Assembly: GCA_937982385.1 (NCBI GenBank) | Contig: CALJMC010000109.1 | Span: 1-11,431 of the forward strand | DNA: 11,431 nt | Direction: 5' to 3' | From: an uncultured Rickettsiales bacterium | GTDB lineage: Bacteria > Pseudomonadota > Alphaproteobacteria > Rickettsiales > UBA998 | Shown here: one piece after another, positions 1-7,366 of the stretch | Layout of the letters: each line of letters opens with the position of its first letter | Numbering within the stretch: position 1 is the stretch's first letter | Made by a program: the position numbers and the translations under genes | Notes under the pieces: generated by a model | What the model was told of the DNA's origin: nothing | The model's input: only the letters and a program-made list of their open reading frames with translations | Databases searched by the model: none

Positions 1-1
1 G

Positions 2-3000
2 CATTTGCTCACGGGCTATGTTAAAGATATGGTCGCACGCTATCAAACGATGGCAGGGCGTCAAACCCCGCGCAGATTCGGGTGGGATTGTCATGGACTC
101 CCTGCTGAAATGGCAGCGGAAAAAGAGTTGAAAATCTCAGGTCGTCAGCAAATCACTGATTATGGTATCGGAAAATTCAATGCGCATTGCCAAACCTCCG
201 TTATGAAATATGCGGGTGAGTGGGAACGCTATGTTGACCGTCAAGCGCGTTGGGTTGATTTTGAGAATGACTATAAAACCATGGACAAAGACTACATGGA
301 GTCCGTTATTTGGGCATTTGGTGAGCTGCACAAAAAGGGTCTGGTTTATGAATCCTACCGTGTGATGCCTTATTCATGGGCGGCAGAAACCCCGCTGTCT
401 AACTTTGAAACGAAGCTGGATAATTCATACCGTGAGAAAGAAGATAAAGCTGTCACGGTTGCATTTGAGCTCGTTGAAAAACCTGAAGGCGCTCCAGATG
501 CTGATAGCTATAAGTTGCTCGCATGGACGACGACTCCTTGGACATTGCCTTCCAATCTCGCGCTCGCAGTTAGTGCCGAGATGGACTATGTCTGCATCGA
601 ACGTGATGGCGTAGTGACTATCATCGGCGTAGGTTCGATAAAATCTTATGCCAAAGAGTTAGGCATTGAAGAAGATGCAACGCTACTAACCATATCTGGT
701 GCTGCGCTGATTGGTGCTAAGTTTACTCCACTCTTCCCATACTTTTCCAATCATGACGTTGCTAAAAAAGCATTCCGTGTGTTGGATGGTTCTAGTTTTA
801 TTGAAGAAGGTTCAGGTACGGGCGTGGTGCATATGGCACCGGGTTTTGGTGAAGATGATATGCGCGTCTGTGCTGAAAATGGCTTGGGCGTTGTTGTGCC
901 TGTCGATGGGCAGGGGAAATATACGGATGAGTTGTTTGATTTGGATGGCGAAGCGCCGCTGAAACTCAAGGGTCTGAATGTTATTTCTGAGACAGAAGGT
1001 CAGTGTGAAGCTGAGCCGTATAAGCCAGAGCAATTGGCAAAATATGGGTTAGCAAACCTTCGCATTATTCAGTGGCTCAAGCTTACAGGCAAGCTGATTA
1101 AACAAGAAGATTATAAACATAACTATCCGCATTGCTGGCGCACCGACACGCCAATTATCTATAAGGCGATGTCGTCATGGTATATCGAAGTAACGAAATT
1201 CCGTGATCGTGCGGTGGAGCTGAATCAGGAAATTAACTGGATTCCAGCCCATGTTAAAGATGGTGCGATGGGGCATATGCTGGCGACAGCGCCCGATTGG
1301 TCGATTTCGCGCAATCGTTTTTGGGGCTGCCCGATTCCGATTTGGCGTTCGGATAATCCTGAGAATGATGAGCTCTATGTGTTTGGTTCGGTGGCGGAAC
1401 TTGAGGAGTTCTTTGAAGTTGAGGTGCCAGATTTGCACCGTCCGTTCATTGATGAGCTGACCAAGCCTGACCCGACCAACCCGAAATATACGCTTACCCG
1501 CGTGAGTGATGTGTTTGACTGCTGGTTCGAATCTGGCTCTATGCCGTTTGCGCAGTTGCATTATCCGTTCGAGAATAAAGACGTGTTTGAGCAGAATTTC
1601 CCCGCGGATTTCATCACTGAATATGTGGGGCAAACGCGCGGCTGGTTCAATACGTTGATTATGCTGTCCACGGCGCTGTTCGACAAGCCACCCTTCAAAA
1701 ATTGCATTTGTCATGGTGTGGTGCTGGATGAAGAGACGGGCTTGAAATATTCCAAACGTCTGAAAAACTATAAAGATCCGATGGAAGTGTTCGACCAGTT
1801 CGGCTCGGATGCATTGCGTTGGATGATGCTGTCATCACCTGTGATGCGCGGTGCTGACATTGGCGTTGACCCTGATGGGCATTTCATTCGTGATGTGGTG
1901 CGTTTGCATATTAAACCACTCTGGAATGCGTATAATTTCTTCTGCATGTATGCCAATGCGGATGGGCTAAAGGCGGAGTTTTCGCTGGATTCTGAGAATA
2001 TCATGGATAGATATATCCTGACCAAAACCGAAGATATGACGAGCGCGGTGAAACGCGCAATGGATGCCTATGATGCGCCGAGTGCGTGCAATGCCATCAG
2101 CAGTTTCTTGGATGTGTTGAACAACTGGTATATCCGCCGTTCGCGCTTGCGCTTCTGGTCGGAGGAAAAGAATGCGGACAAGCAATCCGCCTATAATACG
2201 CTTTATACCGTGCTGCATAGTTTAACGCGTGCAGCGGCTCCGTTGATGCCGATGGTGACGGAGCAGGTCTATCGTGGTTTGACGGGCGCTGAAAGTTCCG
2301 TGCATGTGCAGGATTTCCCGACAGAGTTGGATGGGTTTACTGCCAAGAATGGTTATGAGTCGCTGATGGTGGAGATGGATCGCGTGCAGGATATGTGCAA
2401 TGCCGCGCATGGGATTCGCAATACGGAGAATATTCGTATTCGCCAACCTCTTGCATCGCTTACGGTATATGGAGCAGGCATCTCAGATGCTAATGCAGAG
2501 TATTTCGCAGGTTTGATTGCCGATGAAACGAACGTCAAAAAAGTGCATTTCTCAGATGATTTGGCGGCTGTGGCAGAGCGTACTCTCAAAGTGAATTTCA
2601 AAGTGGCGGGCAAACGCTTAGGACCGAAGATGAAGATGGTCGCAGGTGCTGCGGGCAAAGGTGAATGGGAAGCCAAAGATGGCGTGATTCATGTGGCTGG
2701 TGAGGTGCTTGAAGAGGGCGAATATGATATGGCGCTCAAAGCCCGTGAGAAGAAGGCTGGCTCTGCGCCAACTGCCTCTCAAGATGCGTTGGTGGTGATT
2801 GATACGGCGATTACGCCTGAGCTAGCCTCCGAAGGTGTGGCGCGTGATGTGGTGCGCATGGTGCAGCAAGCGCGCAAAGATGCGGGCTTGAATGTTGCCG
2901 ATAGAATCGAGTTGGTGATTGGCGCTGCTGGCGGGGTGGGCGATGCGGTGAATGCACATGCCAATTACATCTCCGAACAGGTGCTGGCATCGTCGCTAAA

Positions 3001-3094
3001 CGTTGGAAAACCTGCAGGCGAGGTACTTTATCGCACCGAACAATCGCTCGAGGGTGAAGCTATTATTGTGAACATTAAAAAGGCAGCCGCATGA
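2..3094 (+). CDS. ileS: Isoleucyl-tRNA synthetase, eukaryote-like class (IleRS2), 5' end cut by window
   Basis: Charges tRNA-Ile with isoleucine in the cytoplasm and edits misactivated valine. The window opens inside the HIGH signature: the codon at 2-4 is its last His, followed by Leu-Leu-Thr-Gly, so roughly the first 50 residues are missing and the TTG at 5 is not a real start. Visible in order: RRFGWDCHGLP (about 80-112), CP1 editing-domain motifs AWTTTPWTLPSN (about 521-556) and GTGVVHMAPGFGEDD (about 815-860), DCWFESGSMPFAQ (about 1517-1555), GQTRGWFNTL (about 1628-1658), the KMSKS-loop equivalent KYSKRLKNY (1745-1771), then the tRNA anticodon-binding domain. The WFESGSMP and SKRLKNY signatures and the length above 1030 residues are typical of IleRS2 (eukaryotic, Rickettsia and mupirocin-resistant types) rather than the common bacterial IleRS1. 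The Met of KMSKS is Tyr here. The TGA stop overlaps gpsA by 4 bases (ATGA), suggesting translational coupling. Confidence 0.97.
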   Translation, partial: HLLTGYVKDMVARYQTMAGRQTPRRFGWDCHGLPAEMAAEKELKISGRQQITDYGIGKFNAHCQTSVMKYAGEWERYVDRQARWVDFENDYKTMDKDYMESVIWAFGELHKKGLVYESYRVMPYSWAAETPLSNFETKLDNSYREKEDKAVTVAFELVEKPEGAPDADSYKLLAWTTTPWTLPSNLALAVSAEMDYVCIERDGVVTIIGVGSIKSYAKELGIEEDATLLTISGAALIGAKFTPLFPYFSNHDVAKKAFRVLDGSSFIEEGSGTGVVHMAPGFGEDDMRVCAENGLGVVVPVDGQGKYTDELFDLDGEAPLKLKGLNVISETEGQCEAEPYKPEQLAKYGLANLRIIQWLKLTGKLIKQEDYKHNYPHCWRTDTPIIYKAMSSWYIEVTKFRDRAVELNQEINWIPAHVKDGAMGHMLATAPDWSISRNRFWGCPIPIWRSDNPENDELYVFGSVAELEEFFEVEVPDLHRPFIDELTKPDPTNPKYTLTRVSDVFDCWFESGSMPFAQLHYPFENKDVFEQNFPADFITEYVGQTRGWFNTLIMLSTALFDKPPFKNCICHGVVLDEETGLKYSKRLKNYKDPMEVFDQFGSDALRWMMLSSPVMRGADIGVDPDGHFIRDVVRLHIKPLWNAYNFFCMYANADGLKAEFSLDSENIMDRYILTKTEDMTSAVKRAMDAYDAPSACNAISSFLDVLNNWYIRRSRLRFWSEEKNADKQSAYNTLYTVLHSLTRAAAPLMPMVTEQVYRGLTGAESSVHVQDFPTELDGFTAKNGYESLMVEMDRVQDMCNAAHGIRNTENIRIRQPLASLTVYGAGISDANAEYFAGLIADETNVKKVHFSDDLAAVAERTLKVNFKVAGKRLGPKMKMVAGAAGKGEWEAKDGVIHVAGEVLEEGEYDMALKAREKKAGSAPTASQDALVVIDTAITPELASEGVARDVVRMVQQARKDAGLNVADRIELVIGAAGGVGDAVNAHANYISEQVLASSLNVGKPAGEVLYRTEQSLEGEAIIVNIKKAAA

Positions 3095-4104
3095 CCAGAA
3101 AACAAACACGCGTAGGGGTTATTGGTTCGGGTGCATGGGGCACAGCACTGGCCGTGCTTGCCAATCGTGCAGGCAGCAAAACAACATTATGGACGCGTAA
3201 CCAAACGGTGTTTGATTCGATTGAGGACAATCGTGAGAATGAGGCATATTTGCCCGATGTGTTTATTGACCCTGCAATAACGACAACGATGCAGCTGCAA
3301 GATATTGTGAAATGCGATATGATTATTCTGTGTGTGCCGTCGCAATCGCTGCGGACTATGTGCATTTCGCTGTCTGATATGCTCGATGCCTCTGTGCCGC
3401 TTATTTTGGCGTGTAAGGGGATTGAGCGTGGTTCGCTTGCGTTGATGAGTGAGGTGGTGAATGCGATTTTGCCATCCAACCCTGTGGCGATTATCTCAGG
3501 TCCTAATTTTGCGGGTGAGGCGGCGCAAGGTTTGCCGACGGCAACCACGCTCGCCTGCACGGATACTGTACTTGGTGAGCAAATTTCTTATGCCATTGGT
3601 GGGCGGATGTTTAGGCCTTACCAAACAGATGATTTGGTTGGTGTGCAAATTGGTGGCGCGGTGAAAAATGTAGTGGCGATTGCCTGCGGGATCGCGGCAG
3701 GTAAAGGCTTTGGAGAGAATGCACGTGCGGCACTCATTACCCGAGGTATTGCGGAAATATCACGTTTGGCGAAGGTTAAAGGTGGGCGGATGAATACGCT
3801 GATGGGCTTGTCGGGTATGGGTGATTTGATGCTCACCTGTTCAAGTATGCAGTCGCGCAATATGTCGCTGGGCTATGCGTTGGGTCAGGGTAAAACCATT
3901 GATGAAGCATTGCCTGGTCGTATGCATGGATTGACGGAGGGTGTTTCCACTGCCGATTCCGTCAATGAAATGGCGATGAAGCTAGGTGTCTCTATGCCGA
4001 TAAGTGTTGTGGTGCATGACATCATGCGCGGTGCTATCAGTGTCGATGACGGCATCACCGAACTGCTCGGACGCCCATTCTCAACTGAAGAATGTGCAGC
4101 TTAG
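3091..4104 (+). CDS. gpsA: NAD(P)-dependent glycerol-3-phosphate dehydrogenase
   Basis: Reduces dihydroxyacetone phosphate to sn-glycerol-3-phosphate, the backbone precursor of phospholipids; cytoplasmic. The 337-residue product has normal family length. The N-terminus carries the Rossmann nucleotide-binding loop GVIGSGAWGTALA (residues 9-21). Further family motifs are ACKGIERGS (about residue 109), ISGPNFAGEAAQGLPTA (about 135), the helical domain GGAVKNVVAIACGIAAGKG with the conserved Lys (about 189), and GLSGMGDLMLTCSSMQSRN (about 242), covering both the NAD-binding and substrate-binding domains. The ATG at 3091 overlaps the ileS stop by 4 bases and the motif spacing to the N-terminus is normal, so this start is secure. 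The gene probably depends on ileS transcription and translation. Its TAG stop lies 12 bases from the convergent stop of the next gene, with no terminator-like stem between. Confidence 0.98.
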   Translation: MTRKQTRVGVIGSGAWGTALAVLANRAGSKTTLWTRNQTVFDSIEDNRENEAYLPDVFIDPAITTTMQLQDIVKCDMIILCVPSQSLRTMCISLSDMLDASVPLILACKGIERGSLALMSEVVNAILPSNPVAIISGPNFAGEAAQGLPTATTLACTDTVLGEQISYAIGGRMFRPYQTDDLVGVQIGGAVKNVVAIACGIAAGKGFGENARAALITRGIAEISRLAKVKGGRMNTLMGLSGMGDLMLTCSSMQSRNMSLGYALGQGKTIDEALPGRMHGLTEGVSTADSVNEMAMKLGVSMPISVVVHDIMRGAISVDDGITELLGRPFSTEECAA

Positions 4105-4116
4105 CTTACTTCCATG

Positions 4117-4947
4117 CTATGACATCTCGCCTATCATCTTCTCCGTCTGGTCTTTGCCGGCGACGTTGATGTAGCCTTCAATGCGTTTTTTGAGTTCTTC
4201 AGTGAATTTGGAGATGGTGCGTGTGGCGAGGCGGTGAGATTCCCATGCCTGCTTGTGGGCGGTAAGTGCGTCGCGTAGGGATACCCAAGATTCCAGCTCA
4301 TCATGCGAGAATAAGAGTGGTGCATTGGCATTATTATAGGATTTGATGGCGTCATATGTGATGTCAGGTGCTGCAATAATTGCCATGGCGAAGGCGCTTT
4401 TTTGTTTGAGGTCAATCTCGCCTTTTGCAACGCGACCTTTCTCTTTGATGTCGAGCACCAAGAAATCACTACCAAAGCGTGACATCAGTGTGCGTGTTGC
4501 ATTGGCTAAGGTTGTCAACTCGTCATAATTAGGAATGCCCTTTTTGAGGGTGGTGAGTAATTTCTCCGCATTATCAATATGCAAAAAGACATCGATCATC
4601 TTCATATGGTTTTGCTGTTCATCGAGTTCATAGCCTGTCTCAATTTCAAAGCCGCCTGTAGTGATGTGATAATAGCGTTTGAAATCTTCTAGTGTTTTTG
4701 TCTCCAAACCCAGCGCTTTCTCAACCAGTTCAAACATTTTGGTGTCTTTATTGGTGGTGCTGGTTTGACCTAATTTGATGCGCCCATGTTCATCGGGTAG
4801 GGCGATGTCATAGTTATGGGCGATGCCAGAATTGAGGATTGCGTCATTCAATTTTGTTTGAATTCGTGTGATGATTTCTGGGTAGCGCTGTTCGTCTAAT
4901 TTTAGAATAACGTCTGAAATGCTGCTTTGTAATTCTAGTTTTTCCAT
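4117..4947 (-). CDS. Hypothetical cytoplasmic protein, 276 residues, no family recognised
   Basis: I do not recognise this protein. The frame stays open to 5007, but the start at 4947 (MEKLELQ...) is preferred because AGAGGTG lies about six bases before it, a strong ribosome site, whereas the upstream extension would add a spurious hydrophobic stretch and overlap the likely promoter. The product has no signal peptide or membrane segment from this start, is rich in charged residues, and seems largely helical: Leu/Lys/Glu-rich stretches at about residues 5-40, 125-160 and 230-265, the last (ALTAHKQAW to ELKKRIEGY) possibly forming a coiled coil. A central part contains YYHITTGGFEIETGYEL. Codon use looks like the neighbouring genes, so recent transfer is not suggested. 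It is convergent with gpsA and lies downstream of the ModA-like gene in the same direction, but with its own promoter-like sequence in between. Confidence 0.82.
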   Translation of the reverse strand: MEKLELQSSISDVILKLDEQRYPEIITRIQTKLNDAILNSGIAHNYDIALPDEHGRIKLGQTSTTNKDTKMFELVEKALGLETKTLEDFKRYYHITTGGFEIETGYELDEQQNHMKMIDVFLHIDNAEKLLTTLKKGIPNYDELTTLANATRTLMSRFGSDFLVLDIKEKGRVAKGEIDLKQKSAFAMAIIAAPDITYDAIKSYNNANAPLLFSHDELESWVSLRDALTAHKQAWESHRLATRTISKFTEELKKRIEGYINVAGKDQTEKMIGEMS

Positions 4948-4978
4948 CGACACACCTCTTTGTTGCATTAAGGCAACA

Positions 4979-5007
4979 GTAATAATCGCGATGACCAGCC
5001 TAGACAA
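4979..5007 (-). promoter_or_regulatory. Putative promoter of the 276-residue gene
   Basis: Reading the minus strand, TTGTCT (5007-5002) is followed after 17 bases by TATTAC (4984-4979), each matching 4 of 6 consensus bases. Transcription would begin near 4972, about 25 bases before the ATG and just upstream of the AGAGGTG ribosome site. A short inverted repeat, TGTTGC-N6-GCAACA (4961-4978), sits directly over the predicted start of transcription. Box matches alone are weak evidence. Confidence 0.4.
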
Positions 5008-5031
5008 GTTAAGATTTGTTAAGGTTTTATG

Positions 5032-5047
5032 ACATCACATGTGGTGT
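5032..5047. promoter_or_regulatory. 16-base near-perfect palindrome, operator-like
   Basis: ACATCACATGTGGTGT is symmetric in 7 of 8 base pairs around CACATGTG. It lies 8 bases beyond the ModA-like stop codon and about 25 bases upstream of the -35 box proposed for the 276-residue gene, a position suited to a dimeric DNA-binding regulator. It could also fold as a 6-pair hairpin with a 4-base loop in the ModA-like transcript, but no U-run follows, so an intrinsic terminator is less likely. Confidence 0.35.
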
Positions 5048-5055
5048 GTATAGAT

Positions 5056-5892
5056 TTACTCAGTTAAACCAAAACCATAATTTGTGAGGACTTCAAGCGC
5101 CTCATCAGATTGTAAGTAGCTTAAGAATTTACGTGCTCCGTCCATGTTTTCGCCCGCAACCACGACTGCTTGATAAATGATAGGGTCATGGCTTTCAGGG
5201 GGGAACTCACTAAGGATGTTTAAGTCAGGATGCAGCATGGCATCTGTTTTTAATACAGCGCTATAGGCACCATATTTTTGGGTTGCGCGGAAGATATCAT
5301 GTGACGATTTTAGGATGTAATAATAAGGTTCAAGCTCTGTGTTTAGTCCTGTTTGCTGCAAGGCTTGAAAGCCATAGGTGCCTTCAGCTAGATATTCCGG
5401 GTCACCTAAGGCAAATTGAAAATCTTCTGTATTGGTGGGCAGTAATGTACGAATATATTCTGCATCTATCGCAGCGTTGTGGGGCTGTGTATTCTCCTCT
5501 GGTCCCGCGATGATGAGCCTGTTGGAGGCAATGTTGGTTCTCGAATAAACATCAATTAGCCCTTGCTGTTGCAGGCGCTTAATCCAGCTTGGCTTGGCGG
5601 AGATGAAAAGATGTGCTTCCTCACCATCTTCAATGCGTTCCAGCTGTTCTTTGGTTGATGAAAAGACAGCAGAAACGGAGAGCTGTTTTTCGCTGGAGTA
5701 GCGGCGGGCAATTTTCGTGAGTGGGATGGTCAAACTTGCATCAGCAAACACCGTTACATCATGAATACGCGATGCTTTTCTGGCATCGCCGCTTTTTTCT
5801 GCAATGTTCGCAGGAGCAGGCGCAGCAAGAGCCGTCGTCATTTGTAGGGCGAAGAATGCTGTGCTTGCCAGTGCTGTTGTAAAAAGTCGCAT
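5056..5892 (-). CDS. ModA-like periplasmic substrate-binding protein
   Basis: Probably the periplasmic binding component for an oxyanion such as molybdate or tungstate, or a related ligand. A signal peptide is clear: MRLFTT, a hydrophobic stretch, then ALA-AP near residue 24. The mature protein follows the ModA plan: VTVFADASLTIPL (about residue 46) with the ligand-binding Ser, AVFSSTKEQLERIEDG (about 74) with the second Ser, AHLFISAKPSWIKRLQQQGLI (in two parts, about 92-112), NRLIIAGP, FALGDPEYLAEGTYGFQAL (about 160), KTDAM, and a C-terminal FLSYLQSDEALEVLTNYGF typical of the family. Where ModA proteins have GIVYGSDA with an oxyanion-binding Tyr, this one has SAVLKTDA, so the Tyr appears to be Leu, and the segment before it is a few residues shorter. 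No modB or modC permease/ATPase genes lie nearby. The start is supported by TTGAG five to six bases upstream and by the signal peptide. Ligand identity is uncertain. Confidence 0.82.
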   Translation of the reverse strand: MRLFTTALASTAFFALQMTTALAAPAPANIAEKSGDARKASRIHDVTVFADASLTIPLTKIARRYSSEKQLSVSAVFSSTKEQLERIEDGEEAHLFISAKPSWIKRLQQQGLIDVYSRTNIASNRLIIAGPEENTQPHNAAIDAEYIRTLLPTNTEDFQFALGDPEYLAEGTYGFQALQQTGLNTELEPYYYILKSSHDIFRATQKYGAYSAVLKTDAMLHPDLNILSEFPPESHDPIIYQAVVVAGENMDGARKFLSYLQSDEALEVLTNYGFGLTE

Positions 5893-6060
5893 TGCTACTC
5901 AATTTGTTTGTGTCTATTCGTCTCTCAGGATACTCTTCTTTAAAGTCGGGTGTTTAAGAAATAAGAAGATTCTGTGACAGTCGCGAAAGGTCGCTTGTGC
6001 AACTGTTGCCGATATGATACATCCACGCAACACTAACCCATAGTTAACTGAGGATAATCT
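5893..6060. other. Intergenic region between divergent ModA-like and HupE-like genes
   Basis: These 168 bases must hold the promoters of both divergent genes. I find only a -10-like TATGAT (6013-6018) for the plus strand without a good -35 partner, and a weak TATCCT on the minus strand (5932-5927). A direct repeat of GTCGC about 11 bases apart occurs in the middle (about 5981-5996). No regulator site can be named with confidence. Confidence 0.4.
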
Positions 6061-6612
6061 TTGCTTGATTCACGATTTATAGTCGTCTTTGCCGTCATTT
6101 TGGTGCTGTTGTTGCTGCCTTTCGCAGTGATGTTCCCTACTGGAATTGCGCGTGCTGGGCTGAGTCATGGTTTTCTTGTGCTGTTGCAAAACCCATTTCA
6201 TCTGATGTTGGTGATGCTGGTTGGTATTTGGTCGAGTATGCTTGATCGTTATTCAGTGGTGCTTTTGCCGGTGTCCTTTGTACTGATGTTTTTGATTGGT
6301 GCTATCATGAGCGTGGGTGCGCTGGCCTATCCGTTTATCCATATGTTTATGTTAGGCTCGGTGTTGCTGCTTGCCATCACGGTGAGTTTGCGTCCGCGTC
6401 GCAACTTCATTGCCGCTGTTGTGGTGTGTGGTTCTTTGGCCTATCATCTTGGGTTTTTCTATTCACAGCAACTACCAAGACAAGCAGATGGACTCTTTTT
6501 CATTCTTGGGGAAATCTTGTCATTGGTGTTAGTGTTGGCCGCATCCATTAGTTTAGGCACCGCCTTTCATGGCAGTGTAGGGTGGATTAAACAGCACAAT
6601 CATTCGCAATAA
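6061..6612 (+). CDS. Small polytopic membrane protein resembling HupE/UreJ
   Basis: A 183-residue inner-membrane protein with about five or six hydrophobic helices (roughly residues 7-25, 36-60, 66-82, 84-106, 114-131, 145-166). The stretch NPFHLMLVMLVGIWSS followed by LLPVSFVLMFLIGAIMSVGAL matches the layout of HupE/UreJ proteins (DHLLAMxxVGxWA, then a Leu-Pro-rich helix and a Gly-rich turn), and AYHLGFFYSQQLP sits where HupE has FHGxAHGxELP. HupE/UreJ proteins are known or proposed nickel permeases or accessory proteins. Here only single His residues of each motif remain, while the Asp before the first His is Phe and the second His/Glu are lost, so nickel transport cannot be assumed. Translation starts at TTG: GAGGA lies six bases upstream and no better start exists nearby. 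The gene is divergent from the ModA-like gene. Confidence 0.7.
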   Translation: MLDSRFIVVFAVILVLLLLPFAVMFPTGIARAGLSHGFLVLLQNPFHLMLVMLVGIWSSMLDRYSVVLLPVSFVLMFLIGAIMSVGALAYPFIHMFMLGSVLLLAITVSLRPRRNFIAAVVVCGSLAYHLGFFYSQQLPRQADGLFFILGEILSLVLVLAASISLGTAFHGSVGWIKQHNHSQ

Positions 6613-6613
6613 C

Positions 6614-6629
6614 ACGCTAAATCTAGCGT
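6614..6629. repeat. Short hairpin after the HupE-like gene
   Basis: ACGCTA, a four-base loop, and TAGCGT form a perfect 6-pair stem one base after the stop codon. It lacks a following T-run on the plus strand, so if it ends transcription it is a weak terminator. Confidence 0.35.
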
Positions 6630-6644
6630 TATGAGCTCAAGTGC

Positions 6645-6674
6645 TTGACCTTAGGCGGTACTTAGCGCTATAGC
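6645..6674 (+). promoter_or_regulatory. Putative promoter of the 90-residue gene and apaG
   Basis: TTGACC (6645-6650), an 18-base spacer, then TATAGC (6669-6674) give 5 of 6 and 4 of 6 consensus matches. Predicted initiation near 6681 leaves a leader of about 24 bases before the ATG at 6705, containing AGG nine bases upstream of that ATG. Confidence 0.5.
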
Positions 6675-6704
6675 TCAAAATAACATGCAATTAGGTTAGT
6701 AATT

Positions 6705-6977
6705 ATGACAGACCAGAAAAAATCGTTCGTAGATCAAATCGTCGCGAAAAAAGGGCATTTGATTCACAAGCTTAAAGCAAAAGACTCAACAGGACGTTGG
6801 GCATATTATTTTGTGTTGGTGGAGCCGCCAAAAGAGCAAAGCTTCTTGGATGCGCTGAAATCGGAAGAGACGATTGATCTTGAAGATTTTGGTAAAGTTG
6901 TGGCATCGAATTATGGTGAAGAGCCAAATGATGATGTGAAGACCATGCTTAAAGAACGCTATGGCTTCGATGTTTGA
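6705..6977 (+). CDS. Conserved-looking small protein upstream of apaG
   Basis: A 90-residue soluble protein, acidic in its second half, with no signal peptide or membrane helix. Recognisable landmarks are KKGHLIHKLKAKDSTGRWAYY, VLVEPPKE, IDLEDFGKVVASNYGEEP and the C-terminal MLKERYGFDV. My impression is that proteins of this kind (Gly-Arg-Trp-Ala-Tyr-Tyr and Glu-Asp-Phe-Gly-Lys-Val cores) recur in alphaproteobacteria, but I cannot name a family or function. The start is the first ATG after the proposed promoter and has AGG upstream. Its end overlaps the apaG start region, so the two are co-transcribed and probably coupled in translation. Confidence 0.85.
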   Translation: MTDQKKSFVDQIVAKKGHLIHKLKAKDSTGRWAYYFVLVEPPKEQSFLDALKSEETIDLEDFGKVVASNYGEEPNDDVKTMLKERYGFDV

Positions 6978-7365
6978 GTCAACCACACATGATATTAAAA
7001 TTGTTGCCGAACCTGTGTATCTTGAGTTGCAGTCCTATCCTGAGGAATCGCATTATGTTTGGGCATATACCATCAATATAGAAAATATGGGTGAACGTAC
7101 TGTCACTTTGTTGCGCCGCTATTGGAAAATTACCGATGAAGGTGGGCAAGTGCAGGAAGTTGAAGGCGATGGCGTGGTTGGTGAACAGCCCAAACTAGAG
7201 CCTAGCATGGTGTTTCAATATACGAGTGGCGTGGTGCTAACCACACCGTCAGGCATTATGGCTGGCATCTATGAATTTGCTGATGCCATTTCAGGTGACG
7301 TGTTAAAGGTTGAGGTTCCTACCTTTTCACTGGATACTCCACAGACTGTTGCTCGGGCGAATTAA
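6970..7365 (+). CDS. apaG: ApaG family protein
   Basis: ApaG is a small single-domain protein with a fibronectin-type-III-like fold; its molecular role is not settled, with links to metal or pyrophosphate binding and, in some bacteria, diadenosine tetraphosphate metabolism. The 131 residues have family length and carry all the usual signatures: YVWAYTINIENMG, VTLLRRYWKITD, the GDGVVGEQPKLEP loop (the Gly-x-Gly-Val-Val-Gly motif), FQYTSG, TTPSGIMAGIYEF and a C-terminal PTFSLDTP. The start at 6970 (MFESTTHDI) fits the family alignment; the in-frame ATG at 6961 would add three residues and is a possible alternative. Either start lies inside the end of the upstream 90-residue gene (8 or 17 bases of overlap), and neither has a good ribosome site, which suggests translational coupling. 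The stop is one base from the convergent stop of the next gene. Confidence 0.96.
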   Translation: MFESTTHDIKIVAEPVYLELQSYPEESHYVWAYTINIENMGERTVTLLRRYWKITDEGGQVQEVEGDGVVGEQPKLEPSMVFQYTSGVVLTTPSGIMAGIYEFADAISGDVLKVEVPTFSLDTPQTVARAN

Positions 7366-7366
7366 T

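Noticed and set aside
5..7. TTG at the window edge as the start of ileS
   Set aside because: The preceding codon is the final His of the HIGH motif, so the gene clearly continues upstream of the window.
1175..1714. Long minus-strand frame of 179 codons inside ileS
   Set aside because: It lies fully within conserved IleRS motifs; the Arg/His/Ile-rich translation is the typical antisense shadow of a real gene.
3075..3560. Minus-strand frame of 161 codons over the ileS/gpsA junction
   Set aside because: Covered by conserved gpsA sequence on the other strand; no ribosome site or family motif.
4948..5007. Upstream extension of the 276-residue protein with a hydrophobic N-terminus
   Set aside because: The apparent signal-like stretch lacks a ribosome site, covers the likely promoter, and the internal ATG has a strong AGAGGTG.
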